A stretch of 64,000 bases of DNA from Methylobacterium oryzihabitans (GCF_004004555.2 NZ_SACP01000010.1:62001-126000); one strand, 5' to 3'. Shown: positions 11,670 to 19,730, counted from the first letter of the stretch. Notes: generated from the letters alone by a model not told the origin. A program made the numbers and translations.

Positions 11670-12427
11670 GGTTCAGCGACCGGGTCATCCTCGTCACCGG
11701 CGCCAGCCGCGGCATCGGCGCGGCGATCGCCACCGCCTTCGCGGCCGAGGGCGGCCTCGTGATCGTCAACTTCCGCGAGAACGCCGCGGCGGCCGAGGCC
11801 GTGGTCGCGGCCTGCCGCGCCCGCGGCGGCGCGGCGCTGGCGATCGCCGCCGACGTGACCTCGCCCGAGGCGGTCGCCGAGATGGCGCGGCGGATCGGCG
11901 AGGAGGCCGGCCGGCTCGACGCCGTGGTCAACAACGCCTTCGCGCCCTACCGCTTCGACCCCGACAACCGGGTCCGCTTCGCCGAGACGCCGTGGTCGGC
12001 CTACCAGACGCAGTTCGACGGGGCGGTGCGGGCGGCCTACACGGTCGTGCAGGCGACGCTGCCGCTGCTGCGTGGCGGGGCGAGCATCGTCAACCTCGCC
12101 AGCGACCTCGTGTCCCGGCCGAGCATTCCCTACCACGACTACACCACCGCCAAGGCCGCCCTGGTCGGGTTCAGCCGCAACCTCGCGGCCGAACTCGGGC
12201 CGCTGGGCGTGCGGGTCAACTGCGTCGCGCCGGGCCTCGTCGAGGGGACGCAGGGCAGCCGCTTCACCGGCGAGGCGGTGCGCGAGACGCTCGTCGCCCA
12301 GACGCCCCTGCGCCGCCTCGCGACCCCGGAGGACGTGGCCGGGCCGGTGCTGTTCCTCGCCGGCGACGACAGCCGGTTCGTCACCGGGCAGGTGCTGCAC
12401 GTCGATGGCGGGCTGGTGATGGGTTGA
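11666..12427 (+). CDS. SDR-family oxidoreductase (FabG-like)
   Basis: NAD(P)-dependent short-chain dehydrogenase/reductase of 253 aa. It has the TGASRGIGAAIA cofactor motif at residues 11-22, NNA at about 92-94, and catalytic Ser146, Tyr159 and Lys163 (YTTAK). Its ATG overlaps the binding-protein stop, so it is the last gene of the riboswitch operon. Annotated alone it would be called 3-oxoacyl-ACP reductase. In this context reduction of the aldehyde made by the LuxC-like enzyme to an alcohol is a more coherent role, by inference. Confidence 0.9.
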   Translation: MRFSDRVILVTGASRGIGAAIATAFAAEGGLVIVNFRENAAAAEAVVAACRARGGAALAIAADVTSPEAVAEMARRIGEEAGRLDAVVNNAFAPYRFDPDNRVRFAETPWSAYQTQFDGAVRAAYTVVQATLPLLRGGASIVNLASDLVSRPSIPYHDYTTAKAALVGFSRNLAAELGPLGVRVNCVAPGLVEGTQGSRFTGEAVRETLVAQTPLRRLATPEDVAGPVLFLAGDDSRFVTGQVLHVDGGLVMG

Positions 12428-12550
12428 CCGCCGCCCGGCTGCCCATCGTCGCATCATGGTCGAGCAGAAATTTTGCCGGCTCTTCCACCGAAAGAATGAC
12501 GCGCGCCGCCAATCCCGGACCTACCAAGTCCTGGGAGAGGAGATCCTGAA

Positions 12551-12790
12551 ATGCGTCTTCTGTTGAGCTTCATCCTGCTGCTTGCCGCGACCGCGGTGCC
12601 GCGCGCGAACGACCTCGACGATATGCCGGACCTCGCGTGTGCGCAGGCGTCGTCGGACGTCGAGCGGCAGCAACTCAAGTGCCGCGAGACGACCGGTTCG
12701 CTGGTCTTCTCGCAAGGGGCCGCGACCTCCGACCGCGCGCCGACGCGCTGGCAGAGCGCCTCGCCGCTCGATCGTTCGGAAGACGATTGA
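12551..12790 (+). CDS. Small exported hypothetical protein (79 aa)
   Basis: A strong GGAGAGGAG ribosome-binding site precedes ATG 12551. Residues 1-19 (MRLLLSFILLLAATAVPRA) form a signal peptide. The mature peptide of about 60 residues is polar and acidic, with two cysteines (DLACAQ and LKCRET) that could form a disulfide. It is convergent with flgH and shares a strong terminator. The 123-nt gap separates it from the riboswitch operon. I do not recognise a family. Confidence 0.65.
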   Translation: MRLLLSFILLLAATAVPRANDLDDMPDLACAQASSDVERQQLKCRETTGSLVFSQGAATSDRAPTRWQSASPLDRSEDD

Positions 12791-12836
12791 TCCGGTCAGG
12801 CGCCGGCGCGATGTGCTGAGCTCGCGTCGGCGTCCG

Positions 12837-12910
12837 ACGGCCCCGGCCGGGAGCGGCCGGGGCCGTGATCCGTTCCGGGCAGCCTGAGGGGGAGCGTGCC
12901 GCCCGGAACG
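12837..12910. terminator. Double hairpin, bidirectional terminator between the 12551 gene and flgH
   Basis: The first hairpin has perfect 13-bp arms ACGGCCCCGGCCG (12837-12849) and CGGCCGGGGCCGT (12854-12866) with loop GGAG. The second has 10-bp arms CGTTCCGGGC (12871-12880) and GCCCGGAACG (12901-12910). The convergent position supports a bidirectional terminator. Confidence 0.8.
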
Positions 12911-12914
12911 GGGT

Positions 12915-13658
12915 TCAGAACGGCAGCAGGATGTCGAGATACTGCTGGCCGTAGCGCGGCTGCTGCACGTCGGTGATCTGGCCGCGGCCGCCATAGGCGA
13001 TGCGGGACTGGGCGATCTTGGTCGAGTCGATGGTGTTGTCCGACTCGATGTCCTCCGGCCGGATCACGCCGGCCACCACCAGCTCGCGCATCTCGAAGTT
13101 GATCCGGATCTCCTGCTTGCCCTCGATCACGAGGTTGCCGTTCGGCAGCACCTGGGTGACGATCGCCGCGACGCTGGTGGTCACCGTCTCGGCGCGCTGG
13201 ATCGAGCCCGAGCCGTCGTTGGCGGTGGTCGCGTCGGTGGTGAGGAGCTTTTCCGGGGTCGCCCCGCCGAGAAGCTTGGTGTTGGCCTCCAGGCCGAAGG
13301 CGTTCGGCACGCCGAAGGACTCGCTGCTGGAGCGCGAGCGCTTGGTCTCGTTGTTGAGGTTGGCCTTGTCGGTGACGTTGACCTTCACGGTCACGAGGTC
13401 GCCGACCCGGGCGGCGCGCTGGTCCTTGAAGAAGGCGCGCGAGCCGGTCCGCCACAGCGAGTTCGGGGCGTAGGACACCGCCTGCACCTCCGGCATCGGC
13501 AGGCGCACCGGCTTGTAGCCGGCCTGGGCGGTGGGATCCTCGATCGCCGACAGGACCGGGGCACGGCCGACATTGGCGAGGCGGTCGGCGGTGTTGCAGC
13601 CGGCGAGCGACAGCCCGAGGAGGGCCGGGGCGGCGAAGCGGGAGAGGCGCGGGCGCAT
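12915..13658 (-). CDS. flgH: Flagellar L-ring protein FlgH
   Basis: Outer-membrane lipoprotein that forms the L ring around the flagellar rod. It has 247 aa, with a lipoprotein signal ending LSLAGC, lipidated Cys at residue 21. Conserved FlgH segments include SLWRTGSRAFFKDQRAARVGDLVTV and the C-terminal NGNLVIEGKQEIRINFEMREL and GVIRPEDIESDNTI. It is last in the minus-strand run flgF-flgG-flgA-flgH, 12 nt after flgA, which is the common alphaproteobacterial order. Confidence 0.97.
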   Translation of the reverse strand: MRPRLSRFAAPALLGLSLAGCNTADRLANVGRAPVLSAIEDPTAQAGYKPVRLPMPEVQAVSYAPNSLWRTGSRAFFKDQRAARVGDLVTVKVNVTDKANLNNETKRSRSSSESFGVPNAFGLEANTKLLGGATPEKLLTTDATTANDGSGSIQRAETVTTSVAAIVTQVLPNGNLVIEGKQEIRINFEMRELVVAGVIRPEDIESDNTIDSTKIAQSRIAYGGRGQITDVQQPRYGQQYLDILLPF

Positions 13659-13670
13659 GTCGGCCTTCCG

Positions 13671-14645
13671 TCAGCGCGAGGGCAGGGCTTCGGCGACGCG
13701 GCCGGGGGCCTGACCGCCCGGCGGTCCGACCATCACCCGGCCCGGCCCGATCACGGTGGCCTGGATCAGCTTCTTCGAGGCCGGGTTGAGCACCGAGACG
13801 ACGGCGCCCATCGGCCCGCCCTCCTTCGCCTGCCCGCGCATCGACAGGGCGACGCCGGGCGTCTCGTACACGATGGTCACGGCCTCGCCGCGGGCGACGA
13901 GGTCGGGCCGGGCGAGGTCGCCGGCGCGCAGCGGCATCGCCGCCGGGAGCGGGCGCTGCGCCACCTGCCCGACCAGGGCGGAGGGGTCGGCGGCCGACTC
14001 GGCCGGCAGGCCGTCGCGCGGCCGGCGCTCGACCGCGACGTCGCCCGCTGCCACGGTCTCGCCGCGGGCGAGCGCCCGGACCAGCACCGCGACCTCGATC
14101 GTCTCGACCACCTGGCCGGCGACGCGCAGGGTCGCCTGCCGGTCGCCGACGCTGACCAGCGCCGTCACCCGGCGCAGGCGCGGGTCGTAGACCACCTCCG
14201 AGGCGGCGAGCGCGCCGTCGAGTTCGAGCGGCACGCTCAGGGACGGCGCCTCGCCCTCGAACAGCACCGAGACCGTGGCCGGGTCGAGCCCGCGAAGCCG
14301 CGCGAGCGACGCCTTCACGGCGGCCTCGATCTCCGGCGCGCCGATGCGCCGGGCGGCGCGCTGCACGCTGACCTGGAGCCGGCCGCCGCTCTCCGGCGCG
14401 TCGAGCCCCAGCGCCGCCACCGCCTCGGCGATGCGCCGGACCTGGATCGTGCCGGTGGCGCCGATGGCGGGCGCGCGGAACAAAGGCCGGTCGGCAAGGT
14501 CGGCGGGCGCGTCGGCGACGAGGTCGCCGAGGGTGATGACGTCGCGCTTTGCCGTGATGTCGCCGCGCAGGCTCGGGCGGGCCGGCTCGGCGAAGGCCGG
14601 AACGGCGAGGATCAGGGCGAGGCCGGTGGCGAGGAGGAGTTTCAT
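13671..14645 (-). CDS. flgA: Flagellar P-ring assembly chaperone FlgA
   Basis: Periplasmic chaperone for FlgI P-ring assembly. The start is the ATG at 14645 (324 aa); the frame upstream belongs to the flgG antisense region. It has a signal peptide MKLLLATGLALILAVPAFA. The C-terminal SAF-like domain shows ARGETVAAGDVAVERRP, QRPLPAAMPLRAGDL and VARGEAVTIVYETPGVALSMRGQAKEGGPMG. The N-terminal region is longer than in enterobacterial FlgA, as is usual in this group. It lies 8 nt downstream of flgG. Confidence 0.95.
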   Translation of the reverse strand: MKLLLATGLALILAVPAFAEPARPSLRGDITAKRDVITLGDLVADAPADLADRPLFRAPAIGATGTIQVRRIAEAVAALGLDAPESGGRLQVSVQRAARRIGAPEIEAAVKASLARLRGLDPATVSVLFEGEAPSLSVPLELDGALAASEVVYDPRLRRVTALVSVGDRQATLRVAGQVVETIEVAVLVRALARGETVAAGDVAVERRPRDGLPAESAADPSALVGQVAQRPLPAAMPLRAGDLARPDLVARGEAVTIVYETPGVALSMRGQAKEGGPMGAVVSVLNPASKKLIQATVIGPGRVMVGPPGGQAPGRVAEALPSR

Positions 14646-14653
14646 GGCGAGCC

Positions 14654-15445
14654 TCAGCCGCGGAACATCTGCGAGGTGGTGGAGAGCATCTGGTCGGCGG
14701 CGGTCACGACCTTCGAGTTCATCTCGTAGGCGCGCTGCGCCGCGATCAGCGACGAGATCTCGGTGACGGCGTTGACGTTCGCCTCTTCGAGGTAGCTCTG
14801 CTGAAGCGAGCCGAACCCGTCGGTGGTCGGGTTGCCGACGACCGGCGGGCCGGAGGCCAGGGTCTCGACGAACAGGTTGTCGCCGACCGACTCGAGCCCG
14901 ACCTTGTTGACGAAGCGGGCGACCTGGATCTGGCCGATCTGCTGCGGCGCGGTCTGGCCCGGCACCGTCGCCTGGACGATGCCGGAGCCGCTGATGGTGA
15001 CGCCGGTGGCGTTGTTCGGCACCGCGATCGCCGGATTGAGCAGGTAGCCGTCGCGGGTGACGATCTGCCCCTGCGGGTCGAGGTCGAACGAGCCGTCGCG
15101 GGAATAGGCCGTGCGGCCGTCCGGCAGGGTGACCTGGAAGAAGCCCTCGCCGCGGATCGCGACGTCGTAGGTCTTCTCGGTCGAGGACAGGGTGCCCTGG
15201 GACATCACCCGGGCGGTCGAGGTCGTCTTGACGCCCGAGCCGAGGGCGAGCCCCGCCGGCAGCATGTTGTTCTGGTCCGAGGTCGCCGAGCCGGCCCGGC
15301 GCAGGTTCTGGTACAGCAGATCCTGGAAATGCGCCTGCTGGCGCTTGTAGCCGGTGGTGCGCAGGTTGGCGATGTTGTTGGAGATGACCTGGACGTTGAG
15401 TTCCTGGGCCGCCATGCCGGTGGCGGCGGCGTAGAGGGCGCGCAT
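14654..15445 (-). CDS. flgG: Flagellar distal-rod protein FlgG
   Basis: Distal rod subunit of 263 aa. The N-terminal rod motif MRALYAAATGMAAQELNVQVISNNIAN leads into the TTGYKRQQAHFQDLLYQ segment. The C-terminus ends with SSLIAAQRAYEMNSKVVTAADQMLSTTSQM, the typical heptad-rich FlgG tail. There is no cleavable signal, since rod proteins are exported by the flagellar type III system. It is 12 nt after flgF and is presumably one transcript with it. Confidence 0.97.
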   Translation of the reverse strand: MRALYAAATGMAAQELNVQVISNNIANLRTTGYKRQQAHFQDLLYQNLRRAGSATSDQNNMLPAGLALGSGVKTTSTARVMSQGTLSSTEKTYDVAIRGEGFFQVTLPDGRTAYSRDGSFDLDPQGQIVTRDGYLLNPAIAVPNNATGVTISGSGIVQATVPGQTAPQQIGQIQVARFVNKVGLESVGDNLFVETLASGPPVVGNPTTDGFGSLQQSYLEEANVNAVTEISSLIAAQRAYEMNSKVVTAADQMLSTTSQMFRG

Positions 15446-15457
15446 CGGGCCGGCTCC

Positions 15458-16204
15458 TTACGCGGTGCCGACATCGGCGAGGCGCTGGAGCGCCGTGCCG
15501 TGCAGCGTGTCGAGGCGCGACACCGCCTCGGCGATCATCGCGTAGGTGCGGTTGACCTCGATCAGCCGGCTCATCGCCAGGACCGGGCGCACGTTCGAGC
15601 GCTCCAGCGCCCCGGGCTCGATCCGGGCCTGCGCACCGGCCGGCACGGCGGGGGTCGTCGCGGCGTAGAGGTTGGCGCCGGCGTGGGTCAGGCCCTGCGG
15701 GTCGGCGAAGGTGACGAGGCGGACCTTGTCGCGGTTGCCGAGATTGGTCGAGACCGTGCCGTCGGTGCCGATCGTGGTGCCGGTCTCGCGGCTGTTGATC
15801 TGGATCGGCCCGCCCTGGCCGAGCACCGGGTAGCCGTCGCTGGTGACGAGCCGGCCCTCGGCGTCGAGCTCGAAGGCGCCGTTGCGGGTGTAGCGCTCGC
15901 CCTGCGGCGTCTGCACCGCGAAGAAGGCGTCGCCGCGGATCGCGACGTTGAGCGGGTTGCCGGTGCTCTCGATCGCGCCCTGGCTCATGTCGAGGGCGGT
16001 GCCGGCGTCGATGACGTAGGACAGGCGCCGGTCGGGGCGCTGGAACGTCTCGGCGCTCGCCTTCGGCATCAGGTATTCCTGGAACCGGGTCGAGCGCGCC
16101 TTGAAGCCGGTGGTCGAGGCGTTGGCCACGTTGTTGGCGATCACCTCCAGCTCGCGGCCGAGGGCGACCTGGGCCGACAGCCCGATCAGTTGCGCGTTCT
16201 GCAT
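15458..16204 (-). CDS. flgF: Flagellar proximal-rod protein FlgF
   Basis: Proximal rod subunit of 248 aa. It starts MQNAQLIGLSAQVALGRELEVIANNVAN and has the STTGFKARSTRFQEYL rod signature, a central DAFFAVQTPQGERYTRNGAFELDAEGRLVT domain, and the C-terminal VNRTYAMIAEAVSRLDTLHGTALQRL. It is first in the minus-strand flagellar run, divergent from fliL across a region with a CtrA box. Confidence 0.96.
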   Translation of the reverse strand: MQNAQLIGLSAQVALGRELEVIANNVANASTTGFKARSTRFQEYLMPKASAETFQRPDRRLSYVIDAGTALDMSQGAIESTGNPLNVAIRGDAFFAVQTPQGERYTRNGAFELDAEGRLVTSDGYPVLGQGGPIQINSRETGTTIGTDGTVSTNLGNRDKVRLVTFADPQGLTHAGANLYAATTPAVPAGAQARIEPGALERSNVRPVLAMSRLIEVNRTYAMIAEAVSRLDTLHGTALQRLADVGTA

Positions 16205-16415
16205 CGCGGTCCGACTCCCCGGACGTTGCGGTCACTCGCCGACCCGCCCCGCTCCCCAGCGGCCGGTCAGGCCCGCACCTCGTCGCAGGGCCCGTGCCAG
16301 CGGCGGATTTCTTATTTTCTCTCGCTGTCTCAGGGGTTTGGCGACTATCGCGATGGTGCCGGCCAGGGAGCGTCCCCCGCCGCCCGGCAGTTGCGTCCCG
16401 GCAGAATCTGCCGCC

Positions 16416-16431
16416 TTAACGAGGCGTTAAC
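16416..16431. promoter_or_regulatory. CtrA-type binding site (TTAA-N7-TTAAC)
   Basis: TTAACGAGGCGTTAAC matches the alphaproteobacterial CtrA consensus TTAA-N7-TTAAC exactly and is also a perfect inverted repeat (TTAACG-AGG-CGTTAA). It sits about 70 nt upstream of the fliL start and about 210 nt upstream of flgF, between divergent flagellar operons. This fits cell-cycle control of flagellar assembly. Confidence 0.75.
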
Positions 16432-16500
16432 CATGATCGCCTACCCGTGGAGATCACCTCCCGGCGGGTCGCGCGGCGGGGGATCGAAGGACCTCAGGGG

Positions 16501-17013
16501 ATGGCCAGGAAGCCGACGAAGGCGCCGGAGACCGAGGGCGACGAGGCCCCGGACGCGCCGCCGGCCGGCACCGGCCGCAGGAAGAAGCTGATCCTCGCCG
16601 GCCTCGCGGCGCTCCTGCTCGCCGGCGGCGGCGCCGGCGGGTTCATGGTGTGGCGCGGCCGGGCGGCGCATGCCGAGAAGCCGGCGGTCGAGACGAAGCC
16701 GATCGTCGCCTTCCTCGACATGCGCGAGATGATCATGAACCTCGCCTCCGACCCGGGCGGCGGGCAGCCGCGCTTCATCAAGCTGCGGGTGACCCTGGAG
16801 ATGCGCGACGCCAAGGTCGCGTCCGAGGTCCAGCCGCTGATGCCGCGGGTCGAGGACACGTTCCAGGTCTACATCCGCGAATTGCGCCCGCCCGACCTCG
16901 AAGGCTCGATGGGGACCTACCGCCTGCGGGAGGAATTGCTGCGCCGGGTCAACGTGGCGGTCTACCCCGCCCGGGTCGACGCAGTGCTCTTCAAGGACTT
17001 CGTGATCCAGTAA
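16501..17013 (+). CDS. fliL: Flagellar basal-body-associated protein FliL
   Basis: Inner-membrane protein that surrounds the stator at the basal body. The chosen ATG at 16501 has AAGGA 9 nt upstream and gives 170 aa; an in-frame start at 16447 would add 18 residues. A charged, Pro-rich cytoplasmic N-terminus is followed by one TM segment (KLILAGLAALLLAGGGAGGFMVW, about residues 30-52) and the periplasmic FliL domain (IVAFLDMREMIMNLAS, FIKLRVTLEM, RVNVAVYPARVDAVLFKDFVIQ). It lies 9 nt before fliM. Confidence 0.94.
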   Translation: MARKPTKAPETEGDEAPDAPPAGTGRRKKLILAGLAALLLAGGGAGGFMVWRGRAAHAEKPAVETKPIVAFLDMREMIMNLASDPGGGQPRFIKLRVTLEMRDAKVASEVQPLMPRVEDTFQVYIRELRPPDLEGSMGTYRLREELLRRVNVAVYPARVDAVLFKDFVIQ

Positions 17014-17022
17014 GGACCCGCC

Positions 17023-18243
17023 GTGGCCGGACCCGACGACGACATCATCGACGACGACGACTGGGCGGCGGCGCTGATCGAGCAGGGCGGCGGCGGCGGC
17101 GACGCGTCCCTGGCCGAGGAGTGGGGCGCGGCGCTGGCCGAGCAGGGCACGGCGACCCACGCCAGCGACATGGCGGCCGAATGGGCCAACATGATCGACG
17201 AGGGCGAGTCGGACAACCTGCCCGAACTCGCCGGCAACGACCGCATCCTCAACCAGGAGGAGATCGACCAGGTCCTCGGCTTCTCGCTGAGGGAACTCAC
17301 CGCGTCGGGTGCCGGCGGCATCCGCGCCATCGTCGATTCGGGCGTCGTCAGCTACGAACGCCTGCCGATGCTCGAGATCGTCTTCGACCGGATGATCCGG
17401 TTGTTGTCGACGAGCCTGCGCAACTTCTTCCAGGACAACGTCGAGGTCACCCTCGACAACATCACCTCAGTCCGGTTCGGCGACTACCTCAACTCGATTC
17501 CCCTGCCGACGCTGCTGGGCGTGTTCAAGGCCGAGGCGTGGGAGAATTCCGGCCTCGTCACGGTCGACTCGAACCTCGCCTACGCGACCCTCGACCTGCT
17601 GCTCGGCGGCAAGCGCGGCGGCACCACCGCCCGGCTCGACGGGCGGCCGTTCACCTCGATCGAGATGCAGCTCGTGCGCCGGATGCTGGAGATCATCCTC
17701 GGCGACCTCGAATCCTCGTTCCAGCCGCTGTCGCCGGTGCGCTTCGTCATCGACCGCATCGAGACCAACCCGCGCTTCGCCACCATCACCCGGCCGGCCA
17801 ACGCCGCGATCCTGATCGACCTCAAGCTCGACATGGAGGGGCGCGGCGGCCTGCTCCAGATCCTGTTCCCCTACGCCACGATCGAGCCGATCCGCGACCT
17901 GCTGCTCCAGAGCTTCATGGGCGAGAAGCTCGGCCGCGACCACATCTGGGAGAGCCACCTCGCCACCGAGATCTGGCAGGCCGACGTCGCGGTCGAGGCG
18001 GTGCTGCACGAGATGATGCTGCCGCTCAAGCGCGTCCTGTCGCTGGAGGTCGGCGACACCATCATGTTCAACGCCAAGCCCTCCGACCTCATCACCCTGC
18101 GCTGCGGCGACTGGGCGATGTCGCAGGGGCGGATCGGCCGGCTCGACGACAACATCGCGGTGCAGGTGACGCGGCCGCTGCGCCGCGCCCGCACCACCTT
18201 CGCGGCCTTCGAGGCCTCGATGAAGAACCAGAAGGACGGCTGA
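17023..18243 (+). CDS. fliM: Flagellar motor switch protein FliM with extended N-terminus
   Basis: C-ring switch protein that binds phospho-CheY. The start is the GTG at 17023 behind AAGGA, giving 406 aa, longer than the usual 320-350. The core from about residue 70 is standard: the CheY-binding helix ILNQEEIDQVLGF (75-87), VDSGVVSYERLPMLEIVFDRMIRLL, the CheC-like middle domain and a SpoA C-terminal domain (VGDTIMFNAKP, CGDWAMSQGRIGRLDDNIAV). Residues 5-65 add an acidic extension with three Trp motifs exactly 20 residues apart (Trp14, Trp34, Trp54). It resembles the DDLWAEAL type of FliN N-terminus. Confidence 0.96.
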   Translation: MAGPDDDIIDDDDWAAALIEQGGGGGDASLAEEWGAALAEQGTATHASDMAAEWANMIDEGESDNLPELAGNDRILNQEEIDQVLGFSLRELTASGAGGIRAIVDSGVVSYERLPMLEIVFDRMIRLLSTSLRNFFQDNVEVTLDNITSVRFGDYLNSIPLPTLLGVFKAEAWENSGLVTVDSNLAYATLDLLLGGKRGGTTARLDGRPFTSIEMQLVRRMLEIILGDLESSFQPLSPVRFVIDRIETNPRFATITRPANAAILIDLKLDMEGRGGLLQILFPYATIEPIRDLLLQSFMGEKLGRDHIWESHLATEIWQADVAVEAVLHEMMLPLKRVLSLEVGDTIMFNAKPSDLITLRCGDWAMSQGRIGRLDDNIAVQVTRPLRRARTTFAAFEASMKNQKDG

Positions 18244-18274
18244 CCATGGCCGTCGCGCACGAGGAGCCCGGCCG

Positions 18275-18643
18275 GTGAGCCCGATCGTCAACATCCTGGC
18301 CGACGCGATGGTGGCGGTGCTGCTCGTCGCCAGCATCGTCTCCTCGGTGGCGCTCAGCCGGCGCATCACCCGGCTCAAGGCCGACGAGGCCGCCCTGCGC
18401 CACACCATCGGCGATCTGATGATGGCGACCGAGACCGCCGAGCGCGCCATCGCGGGGCTGCGCACGACGCTGGGCGAGTGCGACCGCACCCTCGCCGAGC
18501 GCCTGCGGGTCGCCGAGCGCTACGCCGCCGACCTCGCCGGGCAGGTCGCGGCCGGCGAGGAGGTGCTCGGCCGCATCGGCCGCATCGTCGCCCAGGCCCG
18601 GCCGGCGGCGCCGGCCCCGCGGCCGCCGCCGCGCGGGCGTTGA
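18275..18643 (+). CDS. DUF6468-like flagellar-cluster membrane protein (122 aa)
   Basis: The GTG start at 18275 has GAGGAG upstream. One N-terminal TM segment (VNILADAMVAVLLVASIVSSVALS) is followed by a long Ala/Arg/Glu helical, probably coiled-coil, region and a Pro-rich tail (PAAPAPRPPPRGR). It lies 31 nt after fliM and 37 nt before the MotE-like gene, so it is likely in the fliL-fliM transcript. The resemblance to the DUF6468 family seen in alphaproteobacterial flagellar loci is from memory. Its role is unknown. Confidence 0.7.
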   Translation: MSPIVNILADAMVAVLLVASIVSSVALSRRITRLKADEAALRHTIGDLMMATETAERAIAGLRTTLGECDRTLAERLRVAERYAADLAGQVAAGEEVLGRIGRIVAQARPAAPAPRPPPRGR

Positions 18644-18680
18644 GCGAGCGCGCCCTGACCCGGCTCCAGGGTCAGGCGGC

Positions 18681-19535
18681 GTGACCGTCGCCGATCTCCT
18701 GCGCCGCCTCGCGGCCCTGCGCCTGCCCGGCACCGCGCCGCCGGCCCGGCCCGGCCGCGCCGTCGCCAAGTCGGCGAGGAAGGGATCGCCGACCAAGAAG
18801 GCATCCTGGCGCCCGCCTGCCCTGCGCCTGCGCCTCATCGATGCCGTGGCGCTCGCCGCCGGCGGGCTGCTGGTGCTCAAGCTCGGGGGCCTCGCGGTCG
18901 AGGATCCCGGCGGCCAGCCCGACTTCGCCCGGGTGCTCGCCCACGCCCGCAGCGGCTACCCCGATCCGGTGGTGACCGGCTCGACCGCGCCCAAGGAGCC
19001 GGCCGCCGGCGCGATCCGCCAGGGCCCGCAGGAGACGCCGCCGCCGGCGGCCCCGGACGTGTCCCTCACCGAGCGGGCGCTGCTGGAGAAGCTCGGCGCC
19101 CGGCGCGACGCGCTCCAGCAGCGCAGCCGCGACCTCGAGGCCCGCGAGCAGCTCATCGGCACCGTCGAGCGGCGGATCGAGGGGCAGATCGGCGACCTGC
19201 GCAAGCTGGAGACCCAGGAGGCCGAGGCCGCCAGGCCGAGCGAGGCCGAGGCCGCCGCCCTCAGGAACATCGTCACGATGTACGAGACGATGAAGCCGAA
19301 GGAGGCCGCGCGGGTGTTCGACCGGCTCTCCCTCGACGTGCTGGTGCCGGTGGTGCTCGGCATGAACCCGCGCAAGATGGCCGAGGTGCTGGCGGTGATG
19401 CAGCCCGAGGCCGCCGAGCGGCTGACCGTCGCCCTCGCCCAGCGCACCCGCAAGACGCCGCCCAAGGCCCCGGCGGCGAGCGCGAGCGCGCTGCCGCCGA
19501 CCGAGCTCCCGGCGATCGGGCCGTCGGGGCGCTGA
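18681..19535 (+). CDS. motE: MotE-like flagellar protein (MgtE N-domain-like)
   Basis: GTG at 18681 gives 284 aa. A basic N-terminus precedes one TM segment (LIDAVALAAGGLLVLKLGGLAV, about residues 52-73). A Pro-rich linker leads to a coiled coil (about 125-180) and a C-terminal MgtE-N-like domain: LRNIVTMYETMKPKEAARVFDRLSLDVLVPVVLGMNPRKMAEVLAVM. That arrangement matches rhizobial MotE, a periplasmic chaperone for MotC. No motC is in this window, so the assignment rests on domain layout and the flagellar context. Confidence 0.8.
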   Translation: MTVADLLRRLAALRLPGTAPPARPGRAVAKSARKGSPTKKASWRPPALRLRLIDAVALAAGGLLVLKLGGLAVEDPGGQPDFARVLAHARSGYPDPVVTGSTAPKEPAAGAIRQGPQETPPPAAPDVSLTERALLEKLGARRDALQQRSRDLEAREQLIGTVERRIEGQIGDLRKLETQEAEAARPSEAEAAALRNIVTMYETMKPKEAARVFDRLSLDVLVPVVLGMNPRKMAEVLAVMQPEAAERLTVALAQRTRKTPPKAPAASASALPPTELPAIGPSGR

Positions 19536-19539
19536 CGCA

Positions 19540-19700
19540 AGCCGTCATCCGAAGCCGGATCGATCGCCAGGCGATCTCTGCGGGATCGTGGCGATCCTGC
19601 CGGATCGCATTCGCAAAGCGGAAATCGGCTTCGCTCCTGCGCCGCGCGGGCTTCGATGGGGTTTCCGGAACGGGTTGTCCGAACATCGTCTCGTACGACA
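19540..19700 (+). repeat. R2 dispersed intergenic repeat, copy a
   Basis: Between motE and the LysR gene lie several GATC-containing short palindromes (gatcgccaggcgatc, gcgggatcgtggcgatcctgc). They are followed by 'gcggaaatcggcttcgctc', 'gcgccgcgcgggcttcga' and a 'ttccggaacgggttgtccg' block. The same order of blocks is found near 37.5 and 56.6 kb on this strand and near 47.4 and 53.7 kb on the other. Confidence 0.7.
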
Positions 19701-19730
19701 TCAGATTGATCGCTTCGCATCCGGACCGGG

